A DNA stretch of 64,000 bases, from contig NZ_JWMA01000033.1 in the NCBI RefSeq assembly GCF_000812465.1, forward strand, positions 62,001-126,000, given 5' to 3'. Position 1 is the stretch's first letter, and each line of letters opens with the position of its first letter. The stretch is from Cupriavidus sp. IDO (GTDB taxonomy: Bacteria; Pseudomonadota; Gammaproteobacteria; Burkholderiales; Burkholderiaceae). The notes under the pieces were generated by a model. That model was not told the DNA's origin, did not search any database, and worked only from the letters and a program-made list of their open reading frames with translations. This document shows, piece after piece, positions 8,392 to 17,680 of this stretch. Both the position numbers and the translations under genes were made by a program.

Positions 8392-9716
8392 CACCGCGCC
8401 CCATACCCCGTCAATAACGTCCGCACCGTCTTCACCGCGATCAGCAGATCCAGCGCAAACGAGCAATGCTTGACGTAATACAAGTCATAGCTCAGCTTGG
8501 TCACCGTTTCCTCATGCGTGCCGACATACCCCTGCTGCACCTGCGCCCACCCCGACAATCCCGGCCGGACTAAATGGCGGTACGGATAGTACGGAATCGT
8601 CCCTGAAAACTCCTCGACCATCGGCGCCTGCTCCGGCCGCGGTCCGATCAGGCTCATATGCCCGACCAGCACGTTCCATAGCTGCGGAGTTTCGTCGATG
8701 CGGTATTTGCGGATGATCCGGCCAACCTTGGTGACGCGCGGGTCCTGGCGTGCGGCGAACTGCGCCGTGGTGCTGGGATCCACGCCCATGCTGCGGAACT
8801 TCAGCATGACAAATGGCTTGCCAAAGAGGCCGACTCGTTCCTGGCGGAAGATGGCCCGGCCAGGCGTTTCCAGTCGGATCGCAAGTACGACGGCAAGGCC
8901 GACTGGCACAACGAACGGCGCCAGGCAGACGACAGCTGCGATATCGACGGCGCGCTTGAGGTAGCCGTAGAGGTAATGCGCCGCGTAGTCATCAAGAAAA
9001 TTCTCGTCGATATGCGCAAGCCCGACGCGGCCCGTAAGCATCTCGCCGACGCGTTCCACCGAGTACATGCGCACGTGGCTCATCTTGTACTGGGCCAGTT
9101 GTCGGGTGCGCTCGGGATCGGCGGTGGTGCTGCGGTCGACCATCAGGCCGTCGCAGTGCCTGGCGTCTTCCAGCGAGCCGATTGGCTCGAAGCGTGTAGG
9201 CGAGGGAGGCGCGGCACCTGGCATTGCCAGGATGGACTCGAGTTGTTCCAGCGTATGCGGATCGGTGTAGCCAAACAGCGGCACGTAGTTCTGCACGTAG
9301 CGGCGATATCCGATCCAGATCCACGCGAGCGTGGTCACGTAGCTCAGCAGAAGGGCGCCGCGGGAGTACTCGATGTGAAATGCGGCAAAGACGAAGAGCA
9401 ACGCGACAAACGGGAAGGTTGACGCAAGCCCGGCCAGGCTGTTGCCCTCCATTGCCGGCAAATGCAGCGACCGGTGTAGCATCAAGAAGGCGAACAGGTA
9501 GGGGACGATGGACCACAGTAGCGTTCGCGTGAACACGTAGGTCACGACACCGGCATGGTGTGCGACCTCGGCCAGCACGGTGTTGATGCCGAACAGCAAC
9601 AAGCCTAGGCAGGCCCAGCCTAGCATCCTGCTCACGCGGCGGACGGTCTCCGAGCCGGCAATATGCATGCCGGTTGCGTGGCGGCGCAGGGGTTCGCTCT
9701 TGATGATTTCGGTCAT
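8391..9716 (-). CDS. Undecaprenyl-phosphate sugar phosphotransferase (WcaJ/ExoY type)
   Basis: About 441 residues. The N-terminal half has four or five membrane helices and a short CoA-binding-like domain. The C-terminal half is the bacterial sugar transferase domain: KRAVDIAAVV helix, PGRAIFRQERVG, FVMLKFRSM, RKYRIDETPQLWNVL, MSLIGPRPE and RPGLSGWAQV. Such enzymes start repeat-unit assembly by moving hexose-1-phosphate from the UDP-sugar to undecaprenyl phosphate in the inner membrane. The donor (glucose, galactose or HexNAc) cannot be told. The ATG at 9716 overlaps the preceding stop as ATGA, which fixes the start better than the longer frame opening at 9815. Confidence 0.9.
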   Translation of the reverse strand: MTEIIKSEPLRRHATGMHIAGSETVRRVSRMLGWACLGLLLFGINTVLAEVAHHAGVVTYVFTRTLLWSIVPYLFAFLMLHRSLHLPAMEGNSLAGLASTFPFVALLFVFAAFHIEYSRGALLLSYVTTLAWIWIGYRRYVQNYVPLFGYTDPHTLEQLESILAMPGAAPPSPTRFEPIGSLEDARHCDGLMVDRSTTADPERTRQLAQYKMSHVRMYSVERVGEMLTGRVGLAHIDENFLDDYAAHYLYGYLKRAVDIAAVVCLAPFVVPVGLAVVLAIRLETPGRAIFRQERVGLFGKPFVMLKFRSMGVDPSTTAQFAARQDPRVTKVGRIIRKYRIDETPQLWNVLVGHMSLIGPRPEQAPMVEEFSGTIPYYPYRHLVRPGLSGWAQVQQGYVGTHEETVTKLSYDLYYVKHCSFALDLLIAVKTVRTLLTGYGAR

Positions 9717-10852
9717 GTCTGCATCCGTGCTGCGCGGGGCTTGTCGTCCAGGGCGTCCTGATATACGGCCCATGTGGCCCGCGTCATGCGATCCAGGCCG
9801 TAATGCTGTTCCCATCGATTGCGTGCAGCATTGCCCAATGCTGTACGCCAGCTGGCATCAGAGGCCAGGCGCGACAGTGCTTCGGCAAGCGTGGCCTCGT
9901 CGTTACGTTCCAGCAGCACGCCGCAACGGCCGTTGTCGAGCTGCTCGCGGATGCCGGGCAGGTCCGATGCAATGACCGGCAGGCCTGCACGCATAGCTTC
10001 CAGCACGGATAGCGGGAAGCCTTCATGATCGGAGGTGAGGACGAAGATCTGGGCAGTCAACAATAAGTTAGGGACGTCGCCGATGCCGCCGGTGAAGCGG
10101 ACCCGCCCCGGAGCAACCTGGTCTGCCAGTTGCTGCATGGCGGAGCGCCTGGGGCCGTCTCCTGTGATCACTAGTTCGCACGCTGGCAAGCTCGCTTGCG
10201 CGAAGGCGCGGATCACCAGGTCAGGACGCTTCGGCGCGGCAAGACGGGCGACCATGACGATCCTTTGCACGGGTGCCTCTGGTCGTGCGCGCGCGTTCGT
10301 GTCGGCAATGCCATTCGGAATCACGGCAATATGCCGCGCCCGAATTGGCAGTGTCCGGGCCAGGTGCTTCTCAGCCTCGGCTACGCAGATCATGCGCGCG
10401 GTCAGCGGCGCTAGCAGCCACTCGGCAATGCGTGCGGCGACGCGCTGCCGCGCGGGAGCTTCGGGCTTGAACGCGAAGCCGTGCACGGTATAGATCACAG
10501 GGATGCCAAGCAGGAAGCCCGCAATCCTGCCCAGCGCTCCGGCCTTGGCACTGTGGGCATGGATAAGGTCCGGCGCGGCCTGTCGCAGGGCCAGCAGCAA
10601 CTCGCGCAGGGCCGTCAATGCACGGGCTGGCGAGAGGGTGTTGTCTAGCTGTTGCAGCCGGATGACGGGGATGCCGGCGCGTTGTGCGATGTCAAGAAGC
10701 GGTCCGTCCCCGCCGGCCAGTAGTACCATGTCGGCCTGGCCGTTTGCCGATTGCAGCAAATCCGCCACATGCGACTGTGCGCCGCCGATCTCCGAATTGG
10801 TAATCAAGCAGGCTACGCGCGGCCGGTTGGTGGTCTGGGTGTTGGATGGCAA
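9713..10852 (-). CDS. GT4 glycosyltransferase, start uncertain
   Basis: A GT-B enzyme whose homology begins at RVACLITNSEIGGAQSHVADL. It has IHAHSAKAGALGR, YTVHGFAF and IPNGIADT in the middle, and the donor-site motif TSDHEGFPLSVLEAMRAGLPVIASD. The frame is open upstream to 11,098, but that part overlaps the start of the divergent phosphomannomutase gene and does not look coding. There is no ATG near the start of homology, and a TTG at 10,852 is the closest fit. It would add a later sugar to the lipid-linked unit begun by the sugar transferase encoded next to it. Confidence 0.82.
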   Translation of the reverse strand: MPSNTQTTNRPRVACLITNSEIGGAQSHVADLLQSANGQADMVLLAGGDGPLLDIAQRAGIPVIRLQQLDNTLSPARALTALRELLLALRQAAPDLIHAHSAKAGALGRIAGFLLGIPVIYTVHGFAFKPEAPARQRVAARIAEWLLAPLTARMICVAEAEKHLARTLPIRARHIAVIPNGIADTNARARPEAPVQRIVMVARLAAPKRPDLVIRAFAQASLPACELVITGDGPRRSAMQQLADQVAPGRVRFTGGIGDVPNLLLTAQIFVLTSDHEGFPLSVLEAMRAGLPVIASDLPGIREQLDNGRCGVLLERNDEATLAEALSRLASDASWRTALGNAARNRWEQHYGLDRMTRATWAVYQDALDDKPRAARMQT

Positions 10853-11072
10853 GGGTGAGAGCGCAATCGCTGGCGCGGATGACGGCTGGCAGTGGCGAAC
10901 CGGGCCGGCTTCAGGTAGTGAGCCGCTATGTGGGTGGCAAGAACAGTGGCCACCGTTCCCAAAGCGGCGATTATACCGCCCGCCCGCCGTGCAATCCGGC
11001 AAAATACCTCCTTCGGCACGCAGTGGTTGACCCTTGGGGGCGCGCGGCTGAGCCATTACTTCAGGAATCCCC

Positions 11073-12458
11073 ATGAGACTTGATCCCTCCATCTTCAAAG
11101 CCTATGACATCCGCGGCATCGTCGGCAAAACCCTAACCAGCGACGTGGCCCGCCAGATCGGCCTTTCGTTCGGTTCGGCTGCTGCGGAAGCCGGCGAAAA
11201 GGCCGTCGTAGTCGGCCGCGACGGCCGCCTCTCCGGCCCTGACCTCATCGGCGGCCTGGTCGAAGGCCTCCGTGCCGCCGGCATGGACGTGATCGACCTG
11301 GGCATGGTCGCCACGCCGATGGTCTACTTTGGGACCAATGTCGAGCTGGATGGCGTGAAAGCCACTTCCGGCATCATGGTCACCGGCAGCCACAACCCGC
11401 CCGACTACAACGGCTTCAAGATGGTGCTGGCGGGCAAGGCGATCTACGGCGAGCAGATTCAGGCGCTGCGTCAGCGGATCGAGGCCGGCAACTTCACAAG
11501 TGGAGCCGGATCCTACCGGGAAGTGGATGTGCGTCAGCAGTATCTCGACCGCATCATCGGCGATGTGAAGCTGGCACGCCCCATGAAGATCGCGCTGGAC
11601 GCCGGCAACGGCGTCGCCGGTGCCTTTGTGGGCGACCTGTTCCGTGGCCTGGGCTGCGAGGTGACCGAGCTGTTCTGCGAGGTCGACGGCCATTTCCCCA
11701 ACCATCATCCGGACCCGGCCCACGTCGAGAACCTGCAGGACCTGATGAAGTGCCTGCGCGAGACCGATTGCGAGCTGGGCCTGGCCTTTGATGGCGACGG
11801 CGACCGCCTCGGCGTGGTGACCAAGGACGGCCAGGTGATCTTCCCGGATCGCCAGCTGATGCTTTTTGCCGAGGAGATCCTGTCGCGCAACCCCGGCGCG
11901 CAGGTGATCTACGACGTCAAGTGCACGGGCAAGCTAGCCCCGTGGATTCGCCAGCATGGCGGCGAGCCCCTGATGTGGAAGACCGGCCATTCGCTGGTGA
12001 AGGCCAAGCTCAAGGAGACCGGCGCGCCGATCGCCGGCGAGATGAGCGGGCACGTGTTCTTCAAGGATCGCTGGTACGGTTTTGACGACGGCTTGTACAC
12101 TGGCGCGCGCCTGCTGGAAATCCTGTCGCGCCACGCCGGCCCGAGCGCGGTGCTGAATGCGCTGCCGAACGCCAACAACACGCCCGAGCTGCAGCTCAAG
12201 TGCGCCGAGGGCGAGCCGTTCACGCTTCTGGACAAGATCAGGGCCAACGCGAAGTTCGAGGGCGCTCGTGAAGTCATCACCATCGACGGCGTGCGTGTCG
12301 AGTACGCCGATGGCTTCGGTCTGGCCCGTCCGTCCAATACCACCCCGGTGGTGGTGATGCGGTTCGAGGCGGACAACGACGCCGCGCTGGCGCGGATCCA
12401 GGCTGAATTCAAACGTGTGATCCTGGCCGAGAAACCGGATGCTCAGCTCCCGTTCTGA
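11073..12458 (+). CDS. manB: Phosphomannomutase/phosphoglucomutase
   Basis: 461 residues, the normal length for the AlgC/ManB alpha-D-phosphohexomutase family, with all four domains. FKAYDIRG lies near the N-terminus, TGSHNPPDYNGFK holds the phosphoserine, FDGDGDRLG is the Mg2+ loop, EMSGHVFFKDRWYGFDDG is the sugar-binding loop, and RPSNTTPVVVMRFE is the C-terminal phosphate-binding loop. It interconverts hexose 1- and 6-phosphates and so feeds GDP-mannose, UDP-glucose and LPS core precursors. It opens the plus-strand operon manB-waaC-waaA and is divergent from the GT4 gene at 9,713. Confidence 0.95.
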   Translation: MRLDPSIFKAYDIRGIVGKTLTSDVARQIGLSFGSAAAEAGEKAVVVGRDGRLSGPDLIGGLVEGLRAAGMDVIDLGMVATPMVYFGTNVELDGVKATSGIMVTGSHNPPDYNGFKMVLAGKAIYGEQIQALRQRIEAGNFTSGAGSYREVDVRQQYLDRIIGDVKLARPMKIALDAGNGVAGAFVGDLFRGLGCEVTELFCEVDGHFPNHHPDPAHVENLQDLMKCLRETDCELGLAFDGDGDRLGVVTKDGQVIFPDRQLMLFAEEILSRNPGAQVIYDVKCTGKLAPWIRQHGGEPLMWKTGHSLVKAKLKETGAPIAGEMSGHVFFKDRWYGFDDGLYTGARLLEILSRHAGPSAVLNALPNANNTPELQLKCAEGEPFTLLDKIRANAKFEGAREVITIDGVRVEYADGFGLARPSNTTPVVVMRFEADNDAALARIQAEFKRVILAEKPDAQLPF

Positions 12459-13545
12459 GCGCGTGGCGGTGCCGCAGGCATCGGCGGGGACGACCGGGAT
12501 TGTCCAGTCCGCACCGCTGGTCGCGCCGTTCCCGCTGCCCGATAAGCCGCGGATCCTGCTGGTGAAGGTTTCCTCGCTGGGCGATGTGGTGCACAACATG
12601 CCGCTGGTGCATGACCTGCGCGCGCGCTGGCCGGGTGCCGAGATCGACTGGGTGGTGGAGGAGGGCTACGTCGACCTGGTGCGTCTGCTGCCGCAAGTGC
12701 GGCGCGTCCTCCCGTTTGCGCTGCGGCGCTGGCGCAAGCGTCTCTACCAGCCCGCTGTCTGGCAGGAAATGGGTGCGTTGCGCGACGCCTTGCGCCGGGA
12801 CAGCTATGACGCGGTCATCGAAAGCCAGGGCTTGCTGAAGACTGCGGTGGTGGCGCGCGTGGCCAGGCGTACGGCGGATGCGCCGATTATCGGGCTGGGC
12901 AATGCGACGCAAGGCTCGGGCTACGAGCCCGCGGCGCGGCTGCTCTACACCGCGCCGGTGCGGGTGCCGCGCCAGACCCACTCGGTGCGGCGTTCGCGGC
13001 TGCTGGGTGCGGCGCTGACCGGTGTCGAGCCGGCCGAGCCCCCGCAGTTCTTCGGCTCGGTTGCGCAGACACTGCATGTGGACGATCCGATCTGGGCCGC
13101 GCTGCCTGCGCGCTACGCCGTGTGTTTCCACGCGACGGCTGGCGCAAAGAAGAAGTGGCCGGTATCCAGCTGGCATGCACTCGGACGCCAGCTTCAGGCT
13201 GAAGGCCTGACCATGCTGCTGCCCTGGGGCAACGAAGCGGAGCGTCGCGCCGCCGAGGAGATCGCCGCAGGTGTGCCACAGGCGCAGGTACTGCCGCGCT
13301 TCTCGGTCATGCAGGGCTTTGGCCTGATCAATCGTGCCGAGGTGGTCATCGGTGTCGATACCGGCCTCGTCCATATCGCCGCGGCCCTGTGCCGGCCTAC
13401 CGTGGAAATCTATACCGCGACCTGGCGCTGGAAGACCGAGGGCTACTGGTCCGAGCGCATTGCCAACGTCGGCGATGACGGCGTGGTGCCGTCAGTCGGG
13501 GAAGTCTATGAGGCGGCCTGCCGCGTACGCGGGGTGGGGCGCTAA
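12439..13545 (+). CDS. waaC: Lipopolysaccharide heptosyltransferase I
   Basis: A 368-residue GT9 enzyme. ILLVKVSSLGDVVHNMPLV is the N-terminal acceptor motif of WaaC, ATAGAKKKWP lies at the domain boundary, and VIGVDTGLVHIAAALCRPTV is the ADP-heptose site. It adds the first L-glycero-D-manno-heptose to Kdo of the LPS inner core, at the inner membrane. Its ATG lies 20 bp inside the manB gene, and its stop overlaps the waaA start (TAATG), so the three genes are coupled. About 35 N-terminal residues before the first strand are an extension of low complexity, and a later non-ATG start is possible. Confidence 0.95.
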   Translation: MLSSRSERVAVPQASAGTTGIVQSAPLVAPFPLPDKPRILLVKVSSLGDVVHNMPLVHDLRARWPGAEIDWVVEEGYVDLVRLLPQVRRVLPFALRRWRKRLYQPAVWQEMGALRDALRRDSYDAVIESQGLLKTAVVARVARRTADAPIIGLGNATQGSGYEPAARLLYTAPVRVPRQTHSVRRSRLLGAALTGVEPAEPPQFFGSVAQTLHVDDPIWAALPARYAVCFHATAGAKKKWPVSSWHALGRQLQAEGLTMLLPWGNEAERRAAEEIAAGVPQAQVLPRFSVMQGFGLINRAEVVIGVDTGLVHIAAALCRPTVEIYTATWRWKTEGYWSERIANVGDDGVVPSVGEVYEAACRVRGVGR

Positions 13546-14834
13546 TGCTGCGTTTTGTGTATAGCCTGCTGTGGCTGGTGGCGCTGCCAGCCGCGCTGCT
13601 GCGCCTCGTCTGGCGCGCGCGCAAGGAGCCGGGCTACCTCGAGCATGTCGGCGAGCGCCTTGGCGCCTATGGGCATCTGCCGGCAGCCGGGCCGTGGCTG
13701 TGGGTGCATGCGGTTTCCGTCGGCGAGACGCGTGCCGCGCAGCCGCTGATCGAAGCGCTGCTGGCTGCTTATCCCGGTCATCGGCTGCTCCTGACGCATA
13801 TGACGCCGACCGGCCGCCAGACCGGTGCTCAACTGTTCGGCAAGGAGCCTCGCATCATGCAGTGCTACCTGCCCTATGACCTGCCCTGGCTGGTGAGCCG
13901 CTTCTTGCGCTACTTCCGGCCCGCGGGCGGAATGCTGATGGAAACCGAGGTGTGGCCCAACCTCGTACATGGCGCTCGCCGCGCGGGCGTGCCGCTGTTC
14001 CTGGTCAATGCCCGGCTGTCGCCGCGCAGCTTCCGCCGCACCGCCCGCTTCGGGCGCGCCGCCGCAGCCATGTATGGCGACTTCGCCGGCATGCTGGCGC
14101 AGACGGTGGGCGATGCCGAACGCTTCGAGGCGTTGGGCGTGGCAGCGGTGCAGGTCACCGGCAACCTGAAGTTCGACATGCAGCCAGCCCCGGCCAGCGT
14201 GGAGCGGGGCAAACGATTGCGTCAGGCATTTGGCGAGCGCGCCGTGCTGGCGGCTGCCAGTACCCGTGAAGGCGAAGAGCCGCTGCTGCTGGATGCCTTC
14301 TCGCGCTGGCAGCAGTTGTCCGGCAATACCCCAAGGCCAGCCCTGTTGCTGATACCGCGTCATCCGCAGCGTTTCGATGAAGTTGCGGCGATGGCTGCGC
14401 GGGCCGGCTTCACCGTGCAGCGACGCAGCGAGCTGGACATCGACCAGCTGTCCGCGCCGGTCACGGCCGATGTGGTGCTCGGCGATTCGATGGGCGAGAT
14501 GGCGATGTACTTCGCCGCTTCCGACCTCGCCTTTATCGGCGGGAGCCTGATGCCGCTGGGCGGGCAGAACCTGATCGAGTCCTGCGCGGTCGGCACGCCG
14601 GTGCTGATCGGCCCGCACACCTTCAACTTCGCGCAGGCCACGGAAGACGCCATTGCGGCCGGCGCCTGCCTGCGGGTAGCCGATGCCGAAGACCTGGTCA
14701 GGACGGCGTCGAAGGTGCTGTCGAACTCCGCCTCGCTGGCTGACATGCGCGCCCACGCGCATACCTTCGCTGGCCTGCATCGCGGCGCGACAGTGCGCAC
14801 GCTGGCGGCGCTGGCGCAGGCACTTGGGACCTGA
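13545..14834 (+). CDS. waaA: 3-deoxy-D-manno-octulosonic acid transferase
   Basis: A 429-residue GT30 enzyme. An N-terminal membrane anchor (about residues 2-22) is followed by HAVSVGETRAAQPLI and METEVWPNL (the conserved Glu needed for catalysis). The C-terminal domain has LLIPRHPQRF, GDSMGEMAMYFAASDLAFIGGSL and GGQNLIESCAVGTPVLIGPH. It transfers one or two Kdo residues from CMP-Kdo to lipid IV-A at the inner membrane and is essential in most Gram-negatives. It is the last gene of the manB-waaC-waaA unit. No clear terminator follows before the convergent GT4 gene 44 bp away. Confidence 0.96.
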   Translation: MLRFVYSLLWLVALPAALLRLVWRARKEPGYLEHVGERLGAYGHLPAAGPWLWVHAVSVGETRAAQPLIEALLAAYPGHRLLLTHMTPTGRQTGAQLFGKEPRIMQCYLPYDLPWLVSRFLRYFRPAGGMLMETEVWPNLVHGARRAGVPLFLVNARLSPRSFRRTARFGRAAAAMYGDFAGMLAQTVGDAERFEALGVAAVQVTGNLKFDMQPAPASVERGKRLRQAFGERAVLAAASTREGEEPLLLDAFSRWQQLSGNTPRPALLLIPRHPQRFDEVAAMAARAGFTVQRRSELDIDQLSAPVTADVVLGDSMGEMAMYFAASDLAFIGGSLMPLGGQNLIESCAVGTPVLIGPHTFNFAQATEDAIAAGACLRVADAEDLVRTASKVLSNSASLADMRAHAHTFAGLHRGATVRTLAALAQALGT

Positions 14835-14878
14835 GAGGGGCGCCCTGCGAAGCCGCTAGCCCTCGGGACAGGTGACCG

Positions 14879-15997
14879 TCAGGAAGGGTCCGCCGTGCGC
14901 CTGGCTTCCGCGTTCGCAGGAGCTCTCAGCAGAGCGTCCCACCGGGCGGCAATCTGTTCCAGGGCAAAGTCGCCGGCTCTTCTTCTGGCCGCGGCGCCAA
15001 GGCGACTGGCGTCTTCCGGCTGGTTGATCACCCGCAACAGGGCATCCGCAAGCGCATCAGGGTTGTCGGTCGGCACGACCAGCGCATCCTGGTCAGGTGT
15101 GAGCAACTCTCGCGGTCCCGTCTCGCAATCTGTCGACACGATCGGCAGGCCGAATGCCATCGCTTCGATCAGCACCAGGCCAAAGCCTTCATAGCGGGAG
15201 CTCAGGCAGAAGACCGAGGCGCGCGCATAGGACTGCGTCACGTCAAGGCAGACCCCGGGCATGCTGACGCGGTCGCTCAGCCCCAATTGGCCAACCAGTG
15301 CAGCAAGAGCGTTGCGCTCCTCGCCTTCGCCATGGATGACCAGTTCCCATTCCGGCACCCGCGCCGCCACTTTCTGCCAGGCGCGCAGCAGCACGTCGAA
15401 GCCTTTTGCCGCGACCAGCCGGCCCATGGCGAGAACCGTCTTGCCCGTACGCGCCGATGGTGCAGCGGGCATGGGGAAGGGGAGTGGATTCGGGATGCAG
15501 ACGACTTCGCTGCGGGGCTGCAGGGCTTCGATCCACCGCCGGCGATCGCGCTCCGTCAAGACCACGACCTGCCTGCAAAAGCGCGCGGCAAGACGCCGGG
15601 CCAATTTGCGCGCGGGCCTTCCGAGATCCTCGTCGAAGTGGCAATGCTCCCAGGCAATGTGGTGCACGCCGAGTCCGATGCTCGCCGGCAGTACGAACAA
15701 CGCCAGCATGGTGTCGACCTGTATCAGCACATCGATCTGGTGCCTGACGCAATGACGGCGAATGCCGGCAACGGTGGCGAAATACGCGCGCTTGAACGAA
15801 GGGCGATGTGCGAACAAGGCTTCATGCTGAATGTTCGGATGCAGCGGGAAGCAGCTGGCCGTATCGAACAAGGTCAGGATGGTGACGTTATGGCCGAGTC
15901 CGGCAAGCGCATTGGCGACGGTAGCCGTCATTCGCTCGGCGCCGGCCATGACATTGAGCGTGCCGGTAAGAAGGCAGATATTGCGGCCCGCTGTCAT
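14879..15997 (-). CDS. GT4 glycosyltransferase
   Basis: About 372 residues, GT-B fold. The N-terminus MTAGRNICLLTGTLNVMAGAE carries the glycine-rich acceptor loop. VLAMGRLVAAKGFDVLLRAW opens the second domain, and SSRYEGFGLVLIEAMAFGLPIVSTDCETGPRE is the nucleotide-sugar site. The Asp-Cys-Glu-x-Gly-Pro-Arg-Glu end is common in GT4 enzymes that use UDP-GlcNAc or UDP-GalNAc-like donors, but that is only a hint. The ATG at 15,997 overlaps the upstream flippase stop as ATGA, so the frame to 16,171 is not the real start. It forms a two-gene unit with the flippase. Confidence 0.88.
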   Translation of the reverse strand: MTAGRNICLLTGTLNVMAGAERMTATVANALAGLGHNVTILTLFDTASCFPLHPNIQHEALFAHRPSFKRAYFATVAGIRRHCVRHQIDVLIQVDTMLALFVLPASIGLGVHHIAWEHCHFDEDLGRPARKLARRLAARFCRQVVVLTERDRRRWIEALQPRSEVVCIPNPLPFPMPAAPSARTGKTVLAMGRLVAAKGFDVLLRAWQKVAARVPEWELVIHGEGEERNALAALVGQLGLSDRVSMPGVCLDVTQSYARASVFCLSSRYEGFGLVLIEAMAFGLPIVSTDCETGPRELLTPDQDALVVPTDNPDALADALLRVINQPEDASRLGAAARRRAGDFALEQIAARWDALLRAPANAEARRTADPS

Positions 15998-17292
15998 GCG
16001 TTGACCTCCCGTGCTGCCGCGGCGCTGCGCCCTTCGCGCAGCCAGACACCGAGTCCGAACAGGACGGAAAGCAGGTTCGCGACTGCATAGCCAAGGATCG
16101 CGCCATACGCGCCAAGCACCGGTATCGCGACAATATCGATCGCAATGGTGACGACGAACACCAGTCCCCACTTGATGGCAACCAGTCGGGGCCGGCGCAG
16201 GTAGACGGGTAACAGAGTCAGGGCGACATCGGCAAAGATGAGCATCGATGCCATGGCCGTCAATTGCAGCAGGCCGGCGGCGGAGGCAAACGCCGAGCCA
16301 TAGAGCAGGTGAACGATCCAGTGGGCGCTGAGGGCAATTGCAAGCGCGCCCACTGCACCTACGATCGTCATGCCCGCGACAATCTTCATGATGTTACGCC
16401 GGGCCTGGGCCAATGAGGGCTGCGCATAGACATAGATCGGGGCGATGCCTGCGCAGAGGATGGTGGCAACCACCACGTAGTTGTCCAGAATCTGCATCGA
16501 CGCCGCGTAGGCGCCGAACTCGCCAAGCGGTACCAACGGCTTGAGTAGCAACTGGTCGAGACGGCGGGAGCTCATCATTAGCACGAAGCTCACCCAGAAG
16601 AGGGCGCCATTGTTGAGCAGCTCCCGGATCAGCGTCGCATCCATGGCGACGCGGGTACGCGGCGCGCGGCCCAGGTAGTAGTGGCCCAGCAGCACCGACG
16701 AGAGCGCGGTTTCAAGCACAATGGCTGCGGCATAGGCCGGCACGCTTTGTACCCCGAGCCAGAAAAGCAGCGCCACACAACCCGCCTTGACGGCCAGCGA
16801 GGCCAGGCTGACGAGCGCATTGGGCCGGGTGCGCGTATGCGCCTGCATCCAGGCCGTAATGACGCCGAACGGTTCGCGCAGCAGCACGGCCAGGCCAAGG
16901 ATCATCGATGGCACCCAGAATTCTGGGCCCTGGCGGGAGGCCAGCATGAACCCGCCGATCAGCAGGTAGGCGAGCACGCCGGCTGCAAAGCGCAAGCCAA
17001 AGCCGTGCATCAGCAACCGGTGCTGGGCGGTGGGGTCGGGATTGGCGACGAGCCTCGGAACGATGACCTCGCTACCGCAGATCAGCACGAGCGAGGCGGC
17101 GATATAGACCACCGCCTGCGCATACTGGAAATGGGCGAAGCCTTCCGGCCCCATGCCGCGTGCCAGCATGGCTACGATGCCGATGCCGCCCGCCACCTGG
17201 AGGCCGCGCTCGATCAGCATCCAGGCAAGATTGCCGGCAACCTTCCGTCTTGTCACGCCGGCTCCGTGCCGCAGACCTCCACCTTCACGCAC
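15994..17292 (-). CDS. Polysaccharide flippase (MATE/Wzx family)
   Basis: About 430 residues with 12-14 predicted membrane helices. KVAGNLAWMLIERGLQVAGG and MLARGMGPEGFAHFQYAQAVV form the first two helices and the glycine loop typical of lipopolysaccharide biosynthesis flippases. It would flip an undecaprenyl-linked oligosaccharide to the periplasm. The start is GTG at 17,292 or GTG at 17,256; the second gives an N-terminus closer to the family. A decayed sister copy of its first 60 codons lies at about 7,070-7,240, so this locus and the 7-11 kb locus share ancestry. Confidence 0.85.
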   Translation of the reverse strand: MREGGGLRHGAGVTRRKVAGNLAWMLIERGLQVAGGIGIVAMLARGMGPEGFAHFQYAQAVVYIAASLVLICGSEVIVPRLVANPDPTAQHRLLMHGFGLRFAAGVLAYLLIGGFMLASRQGPEFWVPSMILGLAVLLREPFGVITAWMQAHTRTRPNALVSLASLAVKAGCVALLFWLGVQSVPAYAAAIVLETALSSVLLGHYYLGRAPRTRVAMDATLIRELLNNGALFWVSFVLMMSSRRLDQLLLKPLVPLGEFGAYAASMQILDNYVVVATILCAGIAPIYVYAQPSLAQARRNIMKIVAGMTIVGAVGALAIALSAHWIVHLLYGSAFASAAGLLQLTAMASMLIFADVALTLLPVYLRRPRLVAIKWGLVFVVTIAIDIVAIPVLGAYGAILGYAVANLLSVLFGLGVWLREGRSAAAAREVNA

Positions 17293-17680
17293 GCCGTGGC
17301 GGCGACGTAGAAGACAGGTGTTGTATTCGTGACGGTAGCAGGAGTGCTGGCGGTCAGATGGGCGGACACCATAGGGGGTGAATGATTCGCGACCGCCACT
17401 TTCTCACAAATTGGTACATTTGCCAAAGTCGATGCGCAGCTGGCGCTGGCGGGCTGGCCAGTTGGATGGGGCGTAGCCGACATATATGGGTGGCATTCTG
17501 TCGGCGGGGCGGGTTCGGGTGGCAGCGGCTGAAGGCGAAGCCGCATAGGCCAGCAGCGTAGGGGCGTCGCCCCTTTTCAGCGTCACTGCGTTCCCGCCTC
17601 CTCAGGAACTCCAGTGGTTGACTGCACTGTAGGGTATTGGCGGACCAGCGCGTCCTTTCTGTGGTGTCGGGAGTCCTGGC
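17293..17680. other. Intergenic stretch, no recognised gene
   Basis: Between the flippase start and the end of the O-antigen ligase gene. Short frames exist on the minus strand (17,404-17,586 and 17,253-17,546), but neither matches a family I know, and neither has a convincing ribosome-binding site. The stretch may hold the promoter of the flippase-GT4 unit. No strong hairpin or repeat was found. Confidence 0.3.
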